Part shown: positions 42,647 to 50,482 of the stretch, one piece after another
Position numbering within the stretch: the first letter of the stretch is position 1
Layout: every line of letters starts with the position of its first letter
DNA from: Gammaproteobacteria bacterium
GTDB lineage: Bacteria > Pseudomonadota > Gammaproteobacteria > Pseudomonadales > JAUIET01
Assembly (NCBI GenBank): GCA_030429735.1
Contig: JAUIET010000002.1
Coordinates: 666,414 to 730,413, forward strand
DNA: 64,000 nucleotides
Reading direction: 5' to 3'
The notes under the pieces: generated by a model
Databases searched by the model: none
Seen by the model: the letters and a program-made list of their open reading frames with translations, nothing else
Told to the model about the DNA's origin: nothing
Position numbers and translations under genes: made by a program

Positions 42647-42691
42647 CGGTCATTTGCCTGTCATTAAAATGCCACAGTAGGGCGCTAATAT
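42647..42691 (+). promoter_or_regulatory. Pho box and -10 upstream of phoB
   Basis: CGGTCAT-TTGC-CTGTCAT (42647-42664) is an almost consensus Pho box. A third degenerate unit, ATGCCAC, follows at the next 11-nt step (42669-42675), and a TAATAT -10 (42686-42691) lies 10 nt after it. This arrangement predicts PhoB autoactivation of the phoB-phoR-like operon. Confidence 0.75.
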
Positions 42692-42722
42692 TGAAGTGTA
42701 TGGAACAAACTTCATAGCGTTA

Positions 42723-43439
42723 ATGACTGCCAAAAAAATTCTTATCGTCGAAGATGAAATTGCGATACGAGAAATGATTAGGGTCTCGCTGGAGATGGCG
42801 GGGTTTGCTTGCCTTGAGGCGGGTGATACGCAAGACGCGCACGTTCAGATTGTTGATAAACGACCCGATTTAATACTCCTTGATTGGATGCTACCAGGCA
42901 ACAGCGGACTGGAGCTGATTCGCAGACTGAAACGCGAAACTAGCTCTGAGAATATTCCAATCATCATGCTGACCGCTCGCATTGAGGAAGACAACAAGAT
43001 CCAGGGTTTGAACAGTGGCGCTGACGACTACGTTACAAAACCTTTCTCCCCGCGAGAACTGATTGCACGAATCAATGCGTTGCTGCGGCGGAGTGCGACA
43101 TCCAAAGACGGCGGGCGCTTGCAAACACGAGCGTTGGTTCTGGACGATCAAAGTCACCGTGTATTCATTGACGGAAAAGCAATAGAGATCGGTCCGACTG
43201 AATTTAAACTTCTGCGTTTTTTTATGAGCTACAAGGATAGAGCTTTCAGCCGAAGTCAAATCCTGGACAATGTATGGGGCGGTAACGTTTACATTGAAGA
43301 ACGAACTGTGGATGTTCATATTCGTCGCTTGAGAAATGCTCTGCGACAGAATGGCGTGGAGCCCATCGACTATGGCCGGTTTATTCAAACGGTAAGAGGA
43401 ACCGGTTATCGATTCTCAGATATCGGCGTGGTTGAATAA
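42723..43439 (+). CDS. phoB: PhoB phosphate-regulon response regulator
   Basis: OmpR-class response regulator of 238 residues, matching PhoB throughout. The receiver starts KKILIVEDEIAIREMI, the phospho-acceptor Asp54 lies in LLDWMLPG, the conserved Thr in IMLTAR, the Lys in YVTKPFSPRELIARI. The winged-helix domain has the PhoB-type IGPTEFKLLRFFM and ERTVDVHIRRLRNAL, ending TVRGTGYRFS. All catalytic residues are present. The track start is 42696; the ATG at 42723 gives MTAKKILIVEDE, as in PhoB. Its own promoter carries a near-consensus Pho box. It overlaps the downstream kinase-like gene by TAATG. No pst or phoU genes are in view, so this may be a second, specialised PhoB. Confidence 0.93.
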   Translation: MTAKKILIVEDEIAIREMIRVSLEMAGFACLEAGDTQDAHVQIVDKRPDLILLDWMLPGNSGLELIRRLKRETSSENIPIIMLTARIEEDNKIQGLNSGADDYVTKPFSPRELIARINALLRRSATSKDGGRLQTRALVLDDQSHRVFIDGKAIEIGPTEFKLLRFFMSYKDRAFSRSQILDNVWGGNVYIEERTVDVHIRRLRNALRQNGVEPIDYGRFIQTVRGTGYRFSDIGVVE

Positions 43440-44095
43440 TGCGTGAGTGCGCCCAGTTGATCAATGAAGTGGCTCGCGAGTGCCGCGCGCCTCTCACCGT
43501 TCTGTCTGGCTATCTGGAAACAATGCTTGGTCAGGATTCGGAGTGGGCATCGGCGTTGCGCACGATGCAATTGCAGTCCCAACGCATAGAACGGGTACTG
43601 GATGACTTGGCCTACCTGCTTGCGCTTGAAACAACGGCGAACCCCGAGGGTAAAACGGTCAATGTGGCCGCTATCATTCATGCATTGTATGACGAGCTAA
43701 GAGTGTACTATCCGAACAAACGGTATGAATTCTATTGCGATTGTGCGTGTGACATTTTGGGCAGTGCTGATGAGCTTTACATTGCATTCAGCAATCTACT
43801 GAACAATGCAAGCGAGTTTTCTCCTGCTGATGCGACGGTTCGGACAGCATGTTTGTCAGAAAACGGCCGATTGCAAATGGACATTGTGAACAGCGATGCA
43901 TTCGTGGCAGAAGACCATCTGGCAAAACTTATGCAGCGGTTTTATCGTGTTGACCCCAATTCAGAAGGTTCTGGCCTGGGTTTGCCGATAGCTCATCAGG
44001 TAATAATTCGGCACCATGGCACACTCTCTCTAAAAAATGCTAAGGATGGTTGTTTTACAGCGCGTTGCGAATTCAATCTGGCATCACAGTTATAG
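43439..44095 (+). CDS. Degenerate PhoR-like protein lacking the catalytic His
   Basis: A 218-residue protein matching only the HisKA plus ATPase part of PhoR; the membrane and PAS regions are absent. The PhoR H-box SHELRTPLTVL is here ARECRAPLTVL: phospho-accepting His is Arg13 (codon CGC, one base from CAC). In the ATPase domain the N-box (FSNLLNNASEFSPAD) and G2 box (GSGLGLPIAHQV) are kept, but the G1 DxGxG motif is replaced (IVNSDAFVAEDHL). FYRVDPNSEG keeps the PhoR F-box. The frame is intact from a TAATG overlap with phoB, so it is a maintained gene and not a decayed remnant. It cannot autophosphorylate at that His; it may act as a phosphatase, scaffold or inhibitor of PhoB. Confidence 0.85.
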   Translation: MRECAQLINEVARECRAPLTVLSGYLETMLGQDSEWASALRTMQLQSQRIERVLDDLAYLLALETTANPEGKTVNVAAIIHALYDELRVYYPNKRYEFYCDCACDILGSADELYIAFSNLLNNASEFSPADATVRTACLSENGRLQMDIVNSDAFVAEDHLAKLMQRFYRVDPNSEGSGLGLPIAHQVIIRHHGTLSLKNAKDGCFTARCEFNLASQL

Positions 44096-44100
44096 CTTGG

Positions 44101-44343
44101 TTACCCCCCTTGAATACGCGGCAAAAGCACCACTTCCGCATTTTCCGGAATAGCGGTGCTCCAGTCATCCCGGTACACATTACCGTTGATCGCCACTGCA
44201 ACGCCATTGGCAATTGACACTGTAAACTCCGGGTAGCGTTCGCTCAGCGTGCGAAACAATTCACGAATGCTGCGCGCTTCAACACTGACCACGCTCTGGT
44301 TGCCAACTGCAGCTCTAAGCGGGCCGCTAAGCTGAACCTCCAC
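44101..44343 (-). CDS. MoaD/ThiS family sulfur carrier
   Basis: Ubiquitin-like sulfur carrier, 80 residues, ending in the required Gly-Gly (LLPRIQGG), the site of thiocarboxylate formation for molybdopterin synthase. It begins MEVQLSGPLRAAV with the usual beta-grasp spacing, and ENAEVVLLP precedes the tail. It lies 13 nt after the molybdenum subunit gene, so it is the last gene of a molybdenum hydroxylase operon and presumably supports cofactor supply for it. Assignment to MoaD over ThiS follows from this context. It converges with the PhoR-like gene, five nt away. Confidence 0.8.
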   Translation of the reverse strand: MEVQLSGPLRAAVGNQSVVSVEARSIRELFRTLSERYPEFTVSIANGVAVAINGNVYRDDWSTAIPENAEVVLLPRIQGG

Positions 44344-44356
44344 TCTGTACCCTCAG

Positions 44357-46615
44357 CTAAGCCTCAGCTTCCAATGCGGCTAATATTCGAGGTGGTGACA
44401 TCGGTACGTGCGTCATGCGCACCCCGACTGCATTTGAAACCGCATTACCAACCGCAGCCAGTGGCGGCACAATTGAGGTCTCGCCCACGCCGCGCACCCC
44501 GTAAGGGTGGTTCGGGTTGGGTATCTCCAGAATTTGCGTGTCGATAAAGGGCAAATCAGAACACACCGGAATTCGGTAATCCAGAAAACCAGGGTTTTGC
44601 AAACGGCCATCTTCGCCGTAAATGTATTCTTCATTCAGTGCCCAGCCAATGCCTTGTGCGGCACCGCCCTGGAACTGACCTTCCACGTAATCCGGGTGGA
44701 TGGCCTTGCCGGCATCTTGAATCACAGTGTAACGAATAACACGTGTCGATCCGGTTTCCGGGTCTACTTCAACATCACAGATGTGACTTGCGAAGGAAAC
44801 ACCGGCGCCGTCCGCAACAAATTCGTTGTGGCCTGCTACTGGACCACCTGTGTTCTCTGTATTGGCCGCAATGTCGGCCAAAGACAAGGGCTCGAGATTG
44901 CTGTGTTTGTCGCCCAGAGCAACCGCATAGCCAGCTTGCCAATCCACATCTTCCACGGGAATTTCCCAGGCCGTCGCTGCGCGTAGCTTCAATACCTCTT
45001 TAGTACGCCGTGCTGCGATAATGGCAGCCATGCCCGAAGCGAAAGTGCCCCGACTACCATCGGTCATATCATTGTGAGCCAGTGCAGCCGTATCACCAAT
45101 ATGGGTTCGTACCTGCTCATAACTTATGCCCAACTCTTCGGCACAAATCATCGACAATGAAGAACGAGAGCCGCCAACATCAATTGTACCGACACTCAGG
45201 TTAACTGTGCCATCGGCTGCTACGTTGATAGTGCAACTGGTTTGACCGCCAAAGTTGAACCAAAAGCCACAGGCCATACCGCGGCCCTGATTTTTTTTCA
45301 GCTTGGCGCGCATGTGTGGGTGTTTCTTGACAGCTTCAAGCGTAGGCCCTATGCCAATTGGTCCGTAAGTAGGTCCGTAAGAAGCGCGCGTGCCTTCTTT
45401 TGCCGCGTTTAGAATTCGGAAGTCTACCGGGTCCATGCCCAGTGCTTCAGCGACCAGGTCAACGGTGCTTTCTGTCGCAAACGAAGCCATGGGCGCTGAA
45501 GGTGCACGGTATGCCGCTACTTTAGGCCGGTTACACACCACTTCATAGCCAACGGTTTTGACATTTTCCAGGTCGTAGCAGGCAAATGATGTCATCGCAC
45601 CGATCACTGCCCAGGCACCCGGGAACGCACCACCCTGATAGCGGCATTCAGAAGTCGCAGCCACAATGCGGCCATCTTTTGTAGCTCCAATTTTTACATC
45701 AATAGACGTGGAAGAGGTTGGACCGCTGGCGCGAAACACTTCTTCCCGGCTCATCACTAGCTTTACTGGGCGGTTTGCCTTTCTGGACAATGCTAATGCA
45801 ATGGGCTCCATCCAAATATGGGTTTTGCCGCCAAAGCCGCCGCCAATCTCCGAAGAGGTGACTTTCAGTTTGGACATGTCCAAACCAAGCAGTTGCGCGC
45901 ACCAGTTCCGATACGCGAAATGACCTTGAGTAGTGACCCATAATTCACCAGACCCGTCGGGACTCATGCTTGCCAGGCAGGCATGTGGTTCTATATAACC
46001 CTGGTGGGTCTGCTCGGTTTTATAGCTTTTTTCAATAATTACATCGGCTTTCGCAAAACCGGCGTCTACATCGCCGTGGCCAAATTCACTGCGCATTGAC
46101 ACGTTAGAGGCTTTGCTCGGCGCAGGTTCAACACCAATAGTGCGTACCCAATCGTGAATTACCGGTGCGTCTTCCTGCATCGCCGCATCAACGTCCGTGA
46201 CGTGAGGAAGAATCTTGTAATCAACCTTGATCAGTTTCAAGGCTTTTCTGGCGGTGCTGGCGTCAACTGCAGCAATAGCGGCCACCGCATGACCGTCATA
46301 CAGGGCGCGCCCGCGAGCCATGCAATTTTCCAGCATGCTCAGCAAGTCACGGTTACCGTTGGTGTAATCGGGTAGATCCTTGCTGGTGATTACTGCCTTC
46401 ACGCCTTTCAGTTTTTCTGCTCTGGACGTGTCAATCTTTTTGATCTTGGCATGCGCATGCGGAGAGCGCAGAATGACGCCCACCAATTGTCCTGGCGCAA
46501 CTGCGTCGGCACCATATTTAGCGCGCCCGGTGACTTTGTCCATGCCGTCCTGGCGACGAACGCGTTGGCCGATAACTTTGAATTTCTGATTAGTGAAACT
46601 GGTAGAATCTGTCAT
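44357..46615 (-). CDS. Molybdenum hydroxylase large subunit (xanthine dehydrogenase family)
   Basis: Molybdopterin-binding catalytic subunit of 752 residues. The fumarylacetoacetase-like N-terminal part shows VTGRAKYGADAVAPGQLVGV and RSPHAHAKIKKIDT. Cofactor-binding motifs include SSEIGGGFGGKTHIWMEPIA, AAYRAPSAPMASFATES and GTIDVGGSRSSLSM; the C-terminal GVGETSIVPPLAAVGNAV holds the conserved catalytic Glu. It would work with the FAD and 2Fe-2S subunits upstream to hydroxylate or dehydrogenate an organic substrate. The organisation resembles CO-dehydrogenase/4-hydroxybenzoyl-CoA-reductase-like three-subunit enzymes. I see no CoxL-type Cys signature, so CO oxidation is not claimed. Substrate unknown. 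Confidence 0.9.
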   Translation of the reverse strand: MTDSTSFTNQKFKVIGQRVRRQDGMDKVTGRAKYGADAVAPGQLVGVILRSPHAHAKIKKIDTSRAEKLKGVKAVITSKDLPDYTNGNRDLLSMLENCMARGRALYDGHAVAAIAAVDASTARKALKLIKVDYKILPHVTDVDAAMQEDAPVIHDWVRTIGVEPAPSKASNVSMRSEFGHGDVDAGFAKADVIIEKSYKTEQTHQGYIEPHACLASMSPDGSGELWVTTQGHFAYRNWCAQLLGLDMSKLKVTSSEIGGGFGGKTHIWMEPIALALSRKANRPVKLVMSREEVFRASGPTSSTSIDVKIGATKDGRIVAATSECRYQGGAFPGAWAVIGAMTSFACYDLENVKTVGYEVVCNRPKVAAYRAPSAPMASFATESTVDLVAEALGMDPVDFRILNAAKEGTRASYGPTYGPIGIGPTLEAVKKHPHMRAKLKKNQGRGMACGFWFNFGGQTSCTINVAADGTVNLSVGTIDVGGSRSSLSMICAEELGISYEQVRTHIGDTAALAHNDMTDGSRGTFASGMAAIIAARRTKEVLKLRAATAWEIPVEDVDWQAGYAVALGDKHSNLEPLSLADIAANTENTGGPVAGHNEFVADGAGVSFASHICDVEVDPETGSTRVIRYTVIQDAGKAIHPDYVEGQFQGGAAQGIGWALNEEYIYGEDGRLQNPGFLDYRIPVCSDLPFIDTQILEIPNPNHPYGVRGVGETSIVPPLAAVGNAVSNAVGVRMTHVPMSPPRILAALEAEA

Positions 46616-46663
46616 TGTCTCATCCGTTTAGTAAACCTTAGTGCTGCGCTGCTTTTGTTGGCG

Positions 46664-47158
46664 CTATCTGCTTTTTTTCTTGCTCTTTTTTCTAAGGTCT
46701 TTTGCTGTTGCCTGTACGGCGCGTACAATTTTGTCGTAACCTGTGCAGCGACACAGATTGCCTGCCAATGCGTAGCGAATCTCTTGTTCAGTTGGATCCG
46801 GATTGCGCTCCAGTAATACTTTGGCCGCAACCAGAAAACCTGGGGTACAGATACCGCATTGCAAGGCGGCATGCTTAATAAAATTCTCCTGCAAGGGGTG
46901 TAACTTATCACCATCGGCAAGGCCTTCAACCGTTCCGATTTCCTTGCCGTCGGCTTCCACGCCTAATACCAGGCAAGAGCACACCAGTCGACCGTCCAGT
47001 GTTATGCTGCACGCGCCGCAGTCGCCAGTACCGCAGCCTTCTTTTACACCGGTCAGGCCTACTCTGTTGCGAAGCGCATCAAGCAGTGACTCGTCATTGG
47101 GGCAGGCGAACTGAACCGCGTCGCCATTAATTGTGGTTGATACATGGGCACCGCTCAT
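46664..47158 (-). CDS. (2Fe-2S) subunit of the molybdenum hydroxylase
   Basis: Two-cluster iron-sulfur protein of 164 residues. The plant-ferredoxin-type cluster is bound by KEGCGTGDCGACSITLDG plus a later Cys (LVCSCLVL). The second, helical cluster uses QCGICTPGFLVAA and GNLCRCTGYDKIV. It passes electrons from the molybdenum site to FAD. The tail is Lys-rich (KDLRKKSKKKSR). Its start overlaps the stop of the FAD subunit by ATGA. It is 48 nt before the large subunit gene. Confidence 0.92.
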   Translation of the reverse strand: MSGAHVSTTINGDAVQFACPNDESLLDALRNRVGLTGVKEGCGTGDCGACSITLDGRLVCSCLVLGVEADGKEIGTVEGLADGDKLHPLQENFIKHAALQCGICTPGFLVAAKVLLERNPDPTEQEIRYALAGNLCRCTGYDKIVRAVQATAKDLRKKSKKKSR

Positions 47159-48015
47159 CGTTTACCTCCAGCGCGCTCGTAAGCAATCGTCGCTGCGCGA
47201 CGACCTAACACACCTGCTACTTTGGTTCGGTAATGTATGGTGCCGCGCTTGTCATCAATGGGGTTGCAGGCGGCCGAACACGCTGCGGCGAGCCGCTCCA
47301 GAGACGCATCATCCAGTTTGCTTCCGATGATCGCGTCTGCCGCTTCCTTGACCAGCAACGCGGTTGGCGCAACAGCGCCAAGCGCAACACGCGCGGATTT
47401 AATCACTCCTCTCGATACTGTCAGGTTCACGGCAGCACCGACTACAGCAATGTCCATCTCTGTACGAGGAATAAATCGTAAGTAGGCGTCACCGGAATTG
47501 CGATCACGCTTTGGAAGTTTAATAGATTCAATGATTTCTGACTTGGTCAGCGACGTGCTGCCGGGTCCAGTGACAATCTTCTCAACTGCCATAGTGCGGC
47601 GTTTGTCTTTACCGACGACAACCGCCTTGGCGCCTGCAGCGATGAGGGCCGGCACGGTATCGGCTGCTGGCGAGGCATTGCATAAATTCCCGACGATTGT
47701 ACAGCGCCCCTGAACCTGGTCACTGCCAATAAGTTGCGCGGCTTCAACCACGCCTGGCCACAGTTTACCCAGCGTCTTGTGCTCACCAATTTCCACGCCA
47801 GGTACAGCCGCACCAATCGTAAAGCCGGTGCTGTTACCAGCGATTGTGCGCATCTTATCAATCTGCTTGATATCAACCAGTAAATCAGGCTCTAGCATGC
47901 CAGCCTTCATTCGGACCAGCAGGTCCGTACCGCCAGCCAGCACAAAGGCCTTGCCTTTTTCAGCAGCTAATAATGTTGCTGCGGCCTTGGTAGTATTGGG
48001 TGCCTCGTATCTCAT
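47155..48015 (-). CDS. FAD-binding subunit of the molybdenum hydroxylase
   Basis: FAD subunit of 286 residues, first gene of the operon. The phosphate-binding segments AFVLAGGTDLLVRMKAG and TIVGNLCNASPAADTVPALI are the family's flavin motifs, and the C-terminal CO-dehydrogenase flavoprotein domain ends with RAATIAYERAGGKR. It opens MRYEAPNTTKAAATLLAAE, normal for the group. The starts of this gene and the crotonase at 48169 are divergent across a 153-nt region containing a strong palindrome. Confidence 0.9.
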   Translation of the reverse strand: MRYEAPNTTKAAATLLAAEKGKAFVLAGGTDLLVRMKAGMLEPDLLVDIKQIDKMRTIAGNSTGFTIGAAVPGVEIGEHKTLGKLWPGVVEAAQLIGSDQVQGRCTIVGNLCNASPAADTVPALIAAGAKAVVVGKDKRRTMAVEKIVTGPGSTSLTKSEIIESIKLPKRDRNSGDAYLRFIPRTEMDIAVVGAAVNLTVSRGVIKSARVALGAVAPTALLVKEAADAIIGSKLDDASLERLAAACSAACNPIDDKRGTIHYRTKVAGVLGRRAATIAYERAGGKR

Positions 48016-48121
48016 CGCAGTGAATGCTCTCCTGTGTGATTAGAGCCCAAGCTTATCTGGCATCTGTGCCGCTGAAAAGCGTTATTTTACCTGCGAAGAG
48101 ACACTTGGTTCCAAGGCTCTT

Positions 48122-48144
48122 TTATGGCAGTCTATATGCCATAA
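48122..48144. promoter_or_regulatory. Operator-like palindrome before the crotonase gene
   Basis: TTATGGCA-N7-TGCCATAA is a perfect 8-bp-arm dyad, 24 nt before the crotonase ATG and in the divergent region shared with the molybdenum hydroxylase operon. A second small dyad, CTTGG-TT-CCAAG, lies at 48104-48115. This fits a repressor operator. Confidence 0.45.
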
Positions 48145-48168
48145 CATTGCGTTGAAGAGGCCATACCC

Positions 48169-48858
48169 ATGTCGAGTTCAGTGAAATACGAGCTGCAAGA
48201 GGCGGTTGGCATAATTCGAATTGACGATGGCAAGGCGAATGCCTTGTCGCCATTGCTGATCGATGCAATTAACGCCGCCATTGACCAGGCAGAAGCCGAC
48301 GATGTGGGTGCAATTGCACTGATTGGCAGGGAAGGGAAGTTTTGCGCCGGTTTCGATCTGTCGGTGATGGCCGCCGGGCGTGATCAGGCCCTGGCCTTGT
48401 TGAATGCTGGCGGTCTGCTTGCCTTACGCTTGTTCGAAATGCCACGCTCTGTGGTGATTGGCGCAACTGGCCATGCGATGGCCATGGGCGCACTTCTATT
48501 GTTGGCAGCCGATGAAAGAATTGGCGCTGATGGTCCCTACAAAATTGGCTTGAATGAGGTACAAATTGGCATGGCAATGCCAGCAATGGGCGTGCAGCTG
48601 GCCAAGGAACGCCTGCAAGCCAGGTTCTTAACGCGCGCAGTGATCAACGCAGAACTATTTACGCCGCAGGAGGCTACCGAGGTTGGTTTTCTTGATCGCG
48701 TTGTGGAGCCAGAGAACGTCGCAACCGTGGCCATATCAATGGCAAGCCACCTGGCCGATAACCTGGATGCTGTTTCTAGAGCGGAGACCAAACTTCGAAT
48801 GCGAGCTGACCGGTCCGCTGCGATTCGAAGGGTATTGAGTGAGGGGAAGGGGCTCTAG
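48169..48858 (+). CDS. Short crotonase (enoyl-CoA hydratase/isomerase family)
   Basis: Crotonase-fold protein of 229 residues, shorter than usual (about 255-265). Visible elements: IRIDDGKANALSPLLIDAIN, the first oxyanion loop GREGKFCAGFDLSVM and the second GATGHAMAMGALLLLAADER. The Glu residues that catalyse hydration are not at the usual places (AMGALLLL, EVQIGMAMPAMG), so a classic hydratase activity is doubtful. The C-terminal helical region is abbreviated. It is a single plus-strand gene with a dyad at its promoter. Function: CoA-ester metabolism of unknown substrate. Confidence 0.82.
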   Translation: MSSSVKYELQEAVGIIRIDDGKANALSPLLIDAINAAIDQAEADDVGAIALIGREGKFCAGFDLSVMAAGRDQALALLNAGGLLALRLFEMPRSVVIGATGHAMAMGALLLLAADERIGADGPYKIGLNEVQIGMAMPAMGVQLAKERLQARFLTRAVINAELFTPQEATEVGFLDRVVEPENVATVAISMASHLADNLDAVSRAETKLRMRADRSAAIRRVLSEGKGL

Positions 48859-48917
48859 CGACGTCCAGCAACTTCTGTACCCGCTTCTATTTCCGGGCAT
48901 GACGTTGGTGACATCGA

Positions 48918-50297
48918 TCACGCGGCAGGGTTCAAGGCAGAGTAGAAGGGCTGGTCTATCGCCAACTGGCCGGCCACCGTCTCTCTCAGGTGTTCGTCGA
49001 GTCCGAGTGTGTCCAGGGGGAAGTCAGTGCGTAACGCGTGCACCAGTTGCCAGCGCAGTTGTTCCAGGTCGCCTTCGCCCAGCAGTTTCTGCAAACGCTC
49101 TTCCTCACGCCGCGCCAGTTCCTGACCATGGAGAAATTCACGCTGGGCGATACCCAGGGAGTTAGCGGCAACCTTTGCCAGAAAAGCCGAGCGTCCATGT
49201 TGATTCGCGGCGACGTCCTCGTTGAGAAACTTGCGCACACCCTCCAGCAGTTCAGCGGGCATGGGTAACTGTTGCCCCTGGCCCAGGGGCCTGTCTGCTA
49301 GGCGCTGGAACTTCCCTGGTATCAGCAGGTTCACACAGTCCATCTGTCCCTCTGAAGAGCGTCTGCCAATGACTGGGCGCTCCAGACTCGGTGTCTCACC
49401 TGAGCGCCAGCTCAACGCCATGCGCAAGGTGGTGATAGACCACCAGAAAGAGCCAAAGACCAACCAGAAAGTCAGGTCCGCCAGGTTGATATCGATGCCC
49501 GATACAGAGCGGTAGCCTTCGAGCATATCTTCGATAACGCCGAATCCACCCACTGGTAGCTCCGCCTTGCCGAAACGCCAGGAATTGACGCACAGGTAGC
49601 CGAGGTCGCGCACCGGGTCGCCTATTTGCGCCAGTTCCCAGTCCAGCACCGCGCGGATACCGGTTTCATCGATCATCAGGTTGCCGTTGCGGAAGTCACC
49701 GTGTACCAGAGTCTGCCGGGCGCCCGAGGGCAGGTTTTGTAGCAGCCAGCGCGCCGTGAAATCGATCATGGGTTCGGGAAGGTTCAGGGCCTTGTACGAA
49801 TCCCAGGTCTCATGAACCAGGGCCTCCGGAGTGACGGTAGGCAGCATCTGTCTTAGCGTCTCGTCCACTTTAATGGCGTGGATGCGTGCGAGTGCCTCGC
49901 CGCACTGGCGGGCGAGGAGGGGGCGTACTTCTGCCAGTGCTTCGGAGCGTACTATGCGCTGGCCGAGGGTTTCGCCTTCCAGCCATTCCATCAGATAACC
50001 CTGGCCGAGTTCATCGGCGGGTGTGAGAACGCAGACCAACTCAGGGACAGGGATGCCGGCCTCATCGGCCAATTGCAATAGAAGCGCCTCGGTATCCAGG
50101 GATATCTGACCAGGAATGAGTTCGTTAGAAGCGTTGGGCGGACAGCGACGCAGGGCGAATTGTTGCTTCCCCTGCCGGGTGTCGATCAGGACGCGGAAAG
50201 TTTCCTGGCTGGCGCCGGCGGTGAGTTGGTCGCATGTGAGTAAGGACTTGAAGCCAGTGAGCTCTCTTGCGAGGACAGTCTCCAGTTGATTTTTCAT
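48918..50297 (-). CDS. Phosphotransferase (APH-like kinase) family protein, GC-rich
   Basis: Aminoglycoside-phosphotransferase-fold kinase of 459 residues. The N-lobe is QLTAGASQETFRVLIDTRQG, the catalytic loop LVHGDFRNGNLMIDETG holds the Brenner-type HGDxxxxN, and metal-binding Asp is in VLDWELAQIGDPVRDLGYL. A C-terminal extension of about 120 residues (DUF6285-like) is usual for members beside acyl-CoA dehydrogenases, as here (50483). The family is thought to phosphorylate small molecules or acyl substrates; drug resistance is unlikely. Composition stands out: two 60-base lines I counted gave about 62 and 67 percent G+C, clearly above neighbours near 50, suggesting transfer from a GC-rich relative. 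Confidence 0.85.
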   Translation of the reverse strand: MKNQLETVLARELTGFKSLLTCDQLTAGASQETFRVLIDTRQGKQQFALRRCPPNASNELIPGQISLDTEALLLQLADEAGIPVPELVCVLTPADELGQGYLMEWLEGETLGQRIVRSEALAEVRPLLARQCGEALARIHAIKVDETLRQMLPTVTPEALVHETWDSYKALNLPEPMIDFTARWLLQNLPSGARQTLVHGDFRNGNLMIDETGIRAVLDWELAQIGDPVRDLGYLCVNSWRFGKAELPVGGFGVIEDMLEGYRSVSGIDINLADLTFWLVFGSFWWSITTLRMALSWRSGETPSLERPVIGRRSSEGQMDCVNLLIPGKFQRLADRPLGQGQQLPMPAELLEGVRKFLNEDVAANQHGRSAFLAKVAANSLGIAQREFLHGQELARREEERLQKLLGEGDLEQLRWQLVHALRTDFPLDTLGLDEHLRETVAGQLAIDQPFYSALNPAA

Positions 50298-50482
50298 GGT
50301 TTCACTCTAGCCTGCATTTCTCATACCCCTTGCCGCAAGGCCGTCAGTCCAGCCATGACGCGGCGTGCAGCCTCCGGCCTTCTCAACAGGGTGTAAGCCA
50401 TGCCTTCCTCGGCCCCAGTCCGCGCCACCACTGAACTGACAAGGTTTCGCCACGGCCGAGTTTGAAAAATACACGTGCGCCA

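Noticed and set aside
44357-48015. Aerobic CO dehydrogenase or xanthine dehydrogenase proper
   Set aside because: No CoxL-type active-site Cys signature and no purine catabolism genes nearby; kept as a molybdenum hydroxylase of unknown substrate.
48918-50297. Aminoglycoside resistance kinase
   Set aside because: Shares the fold and HGDxxxxN loop only; the C-terminal extension and linkage to an acyl-CoA dehydrogenase indicate a metabolic role.
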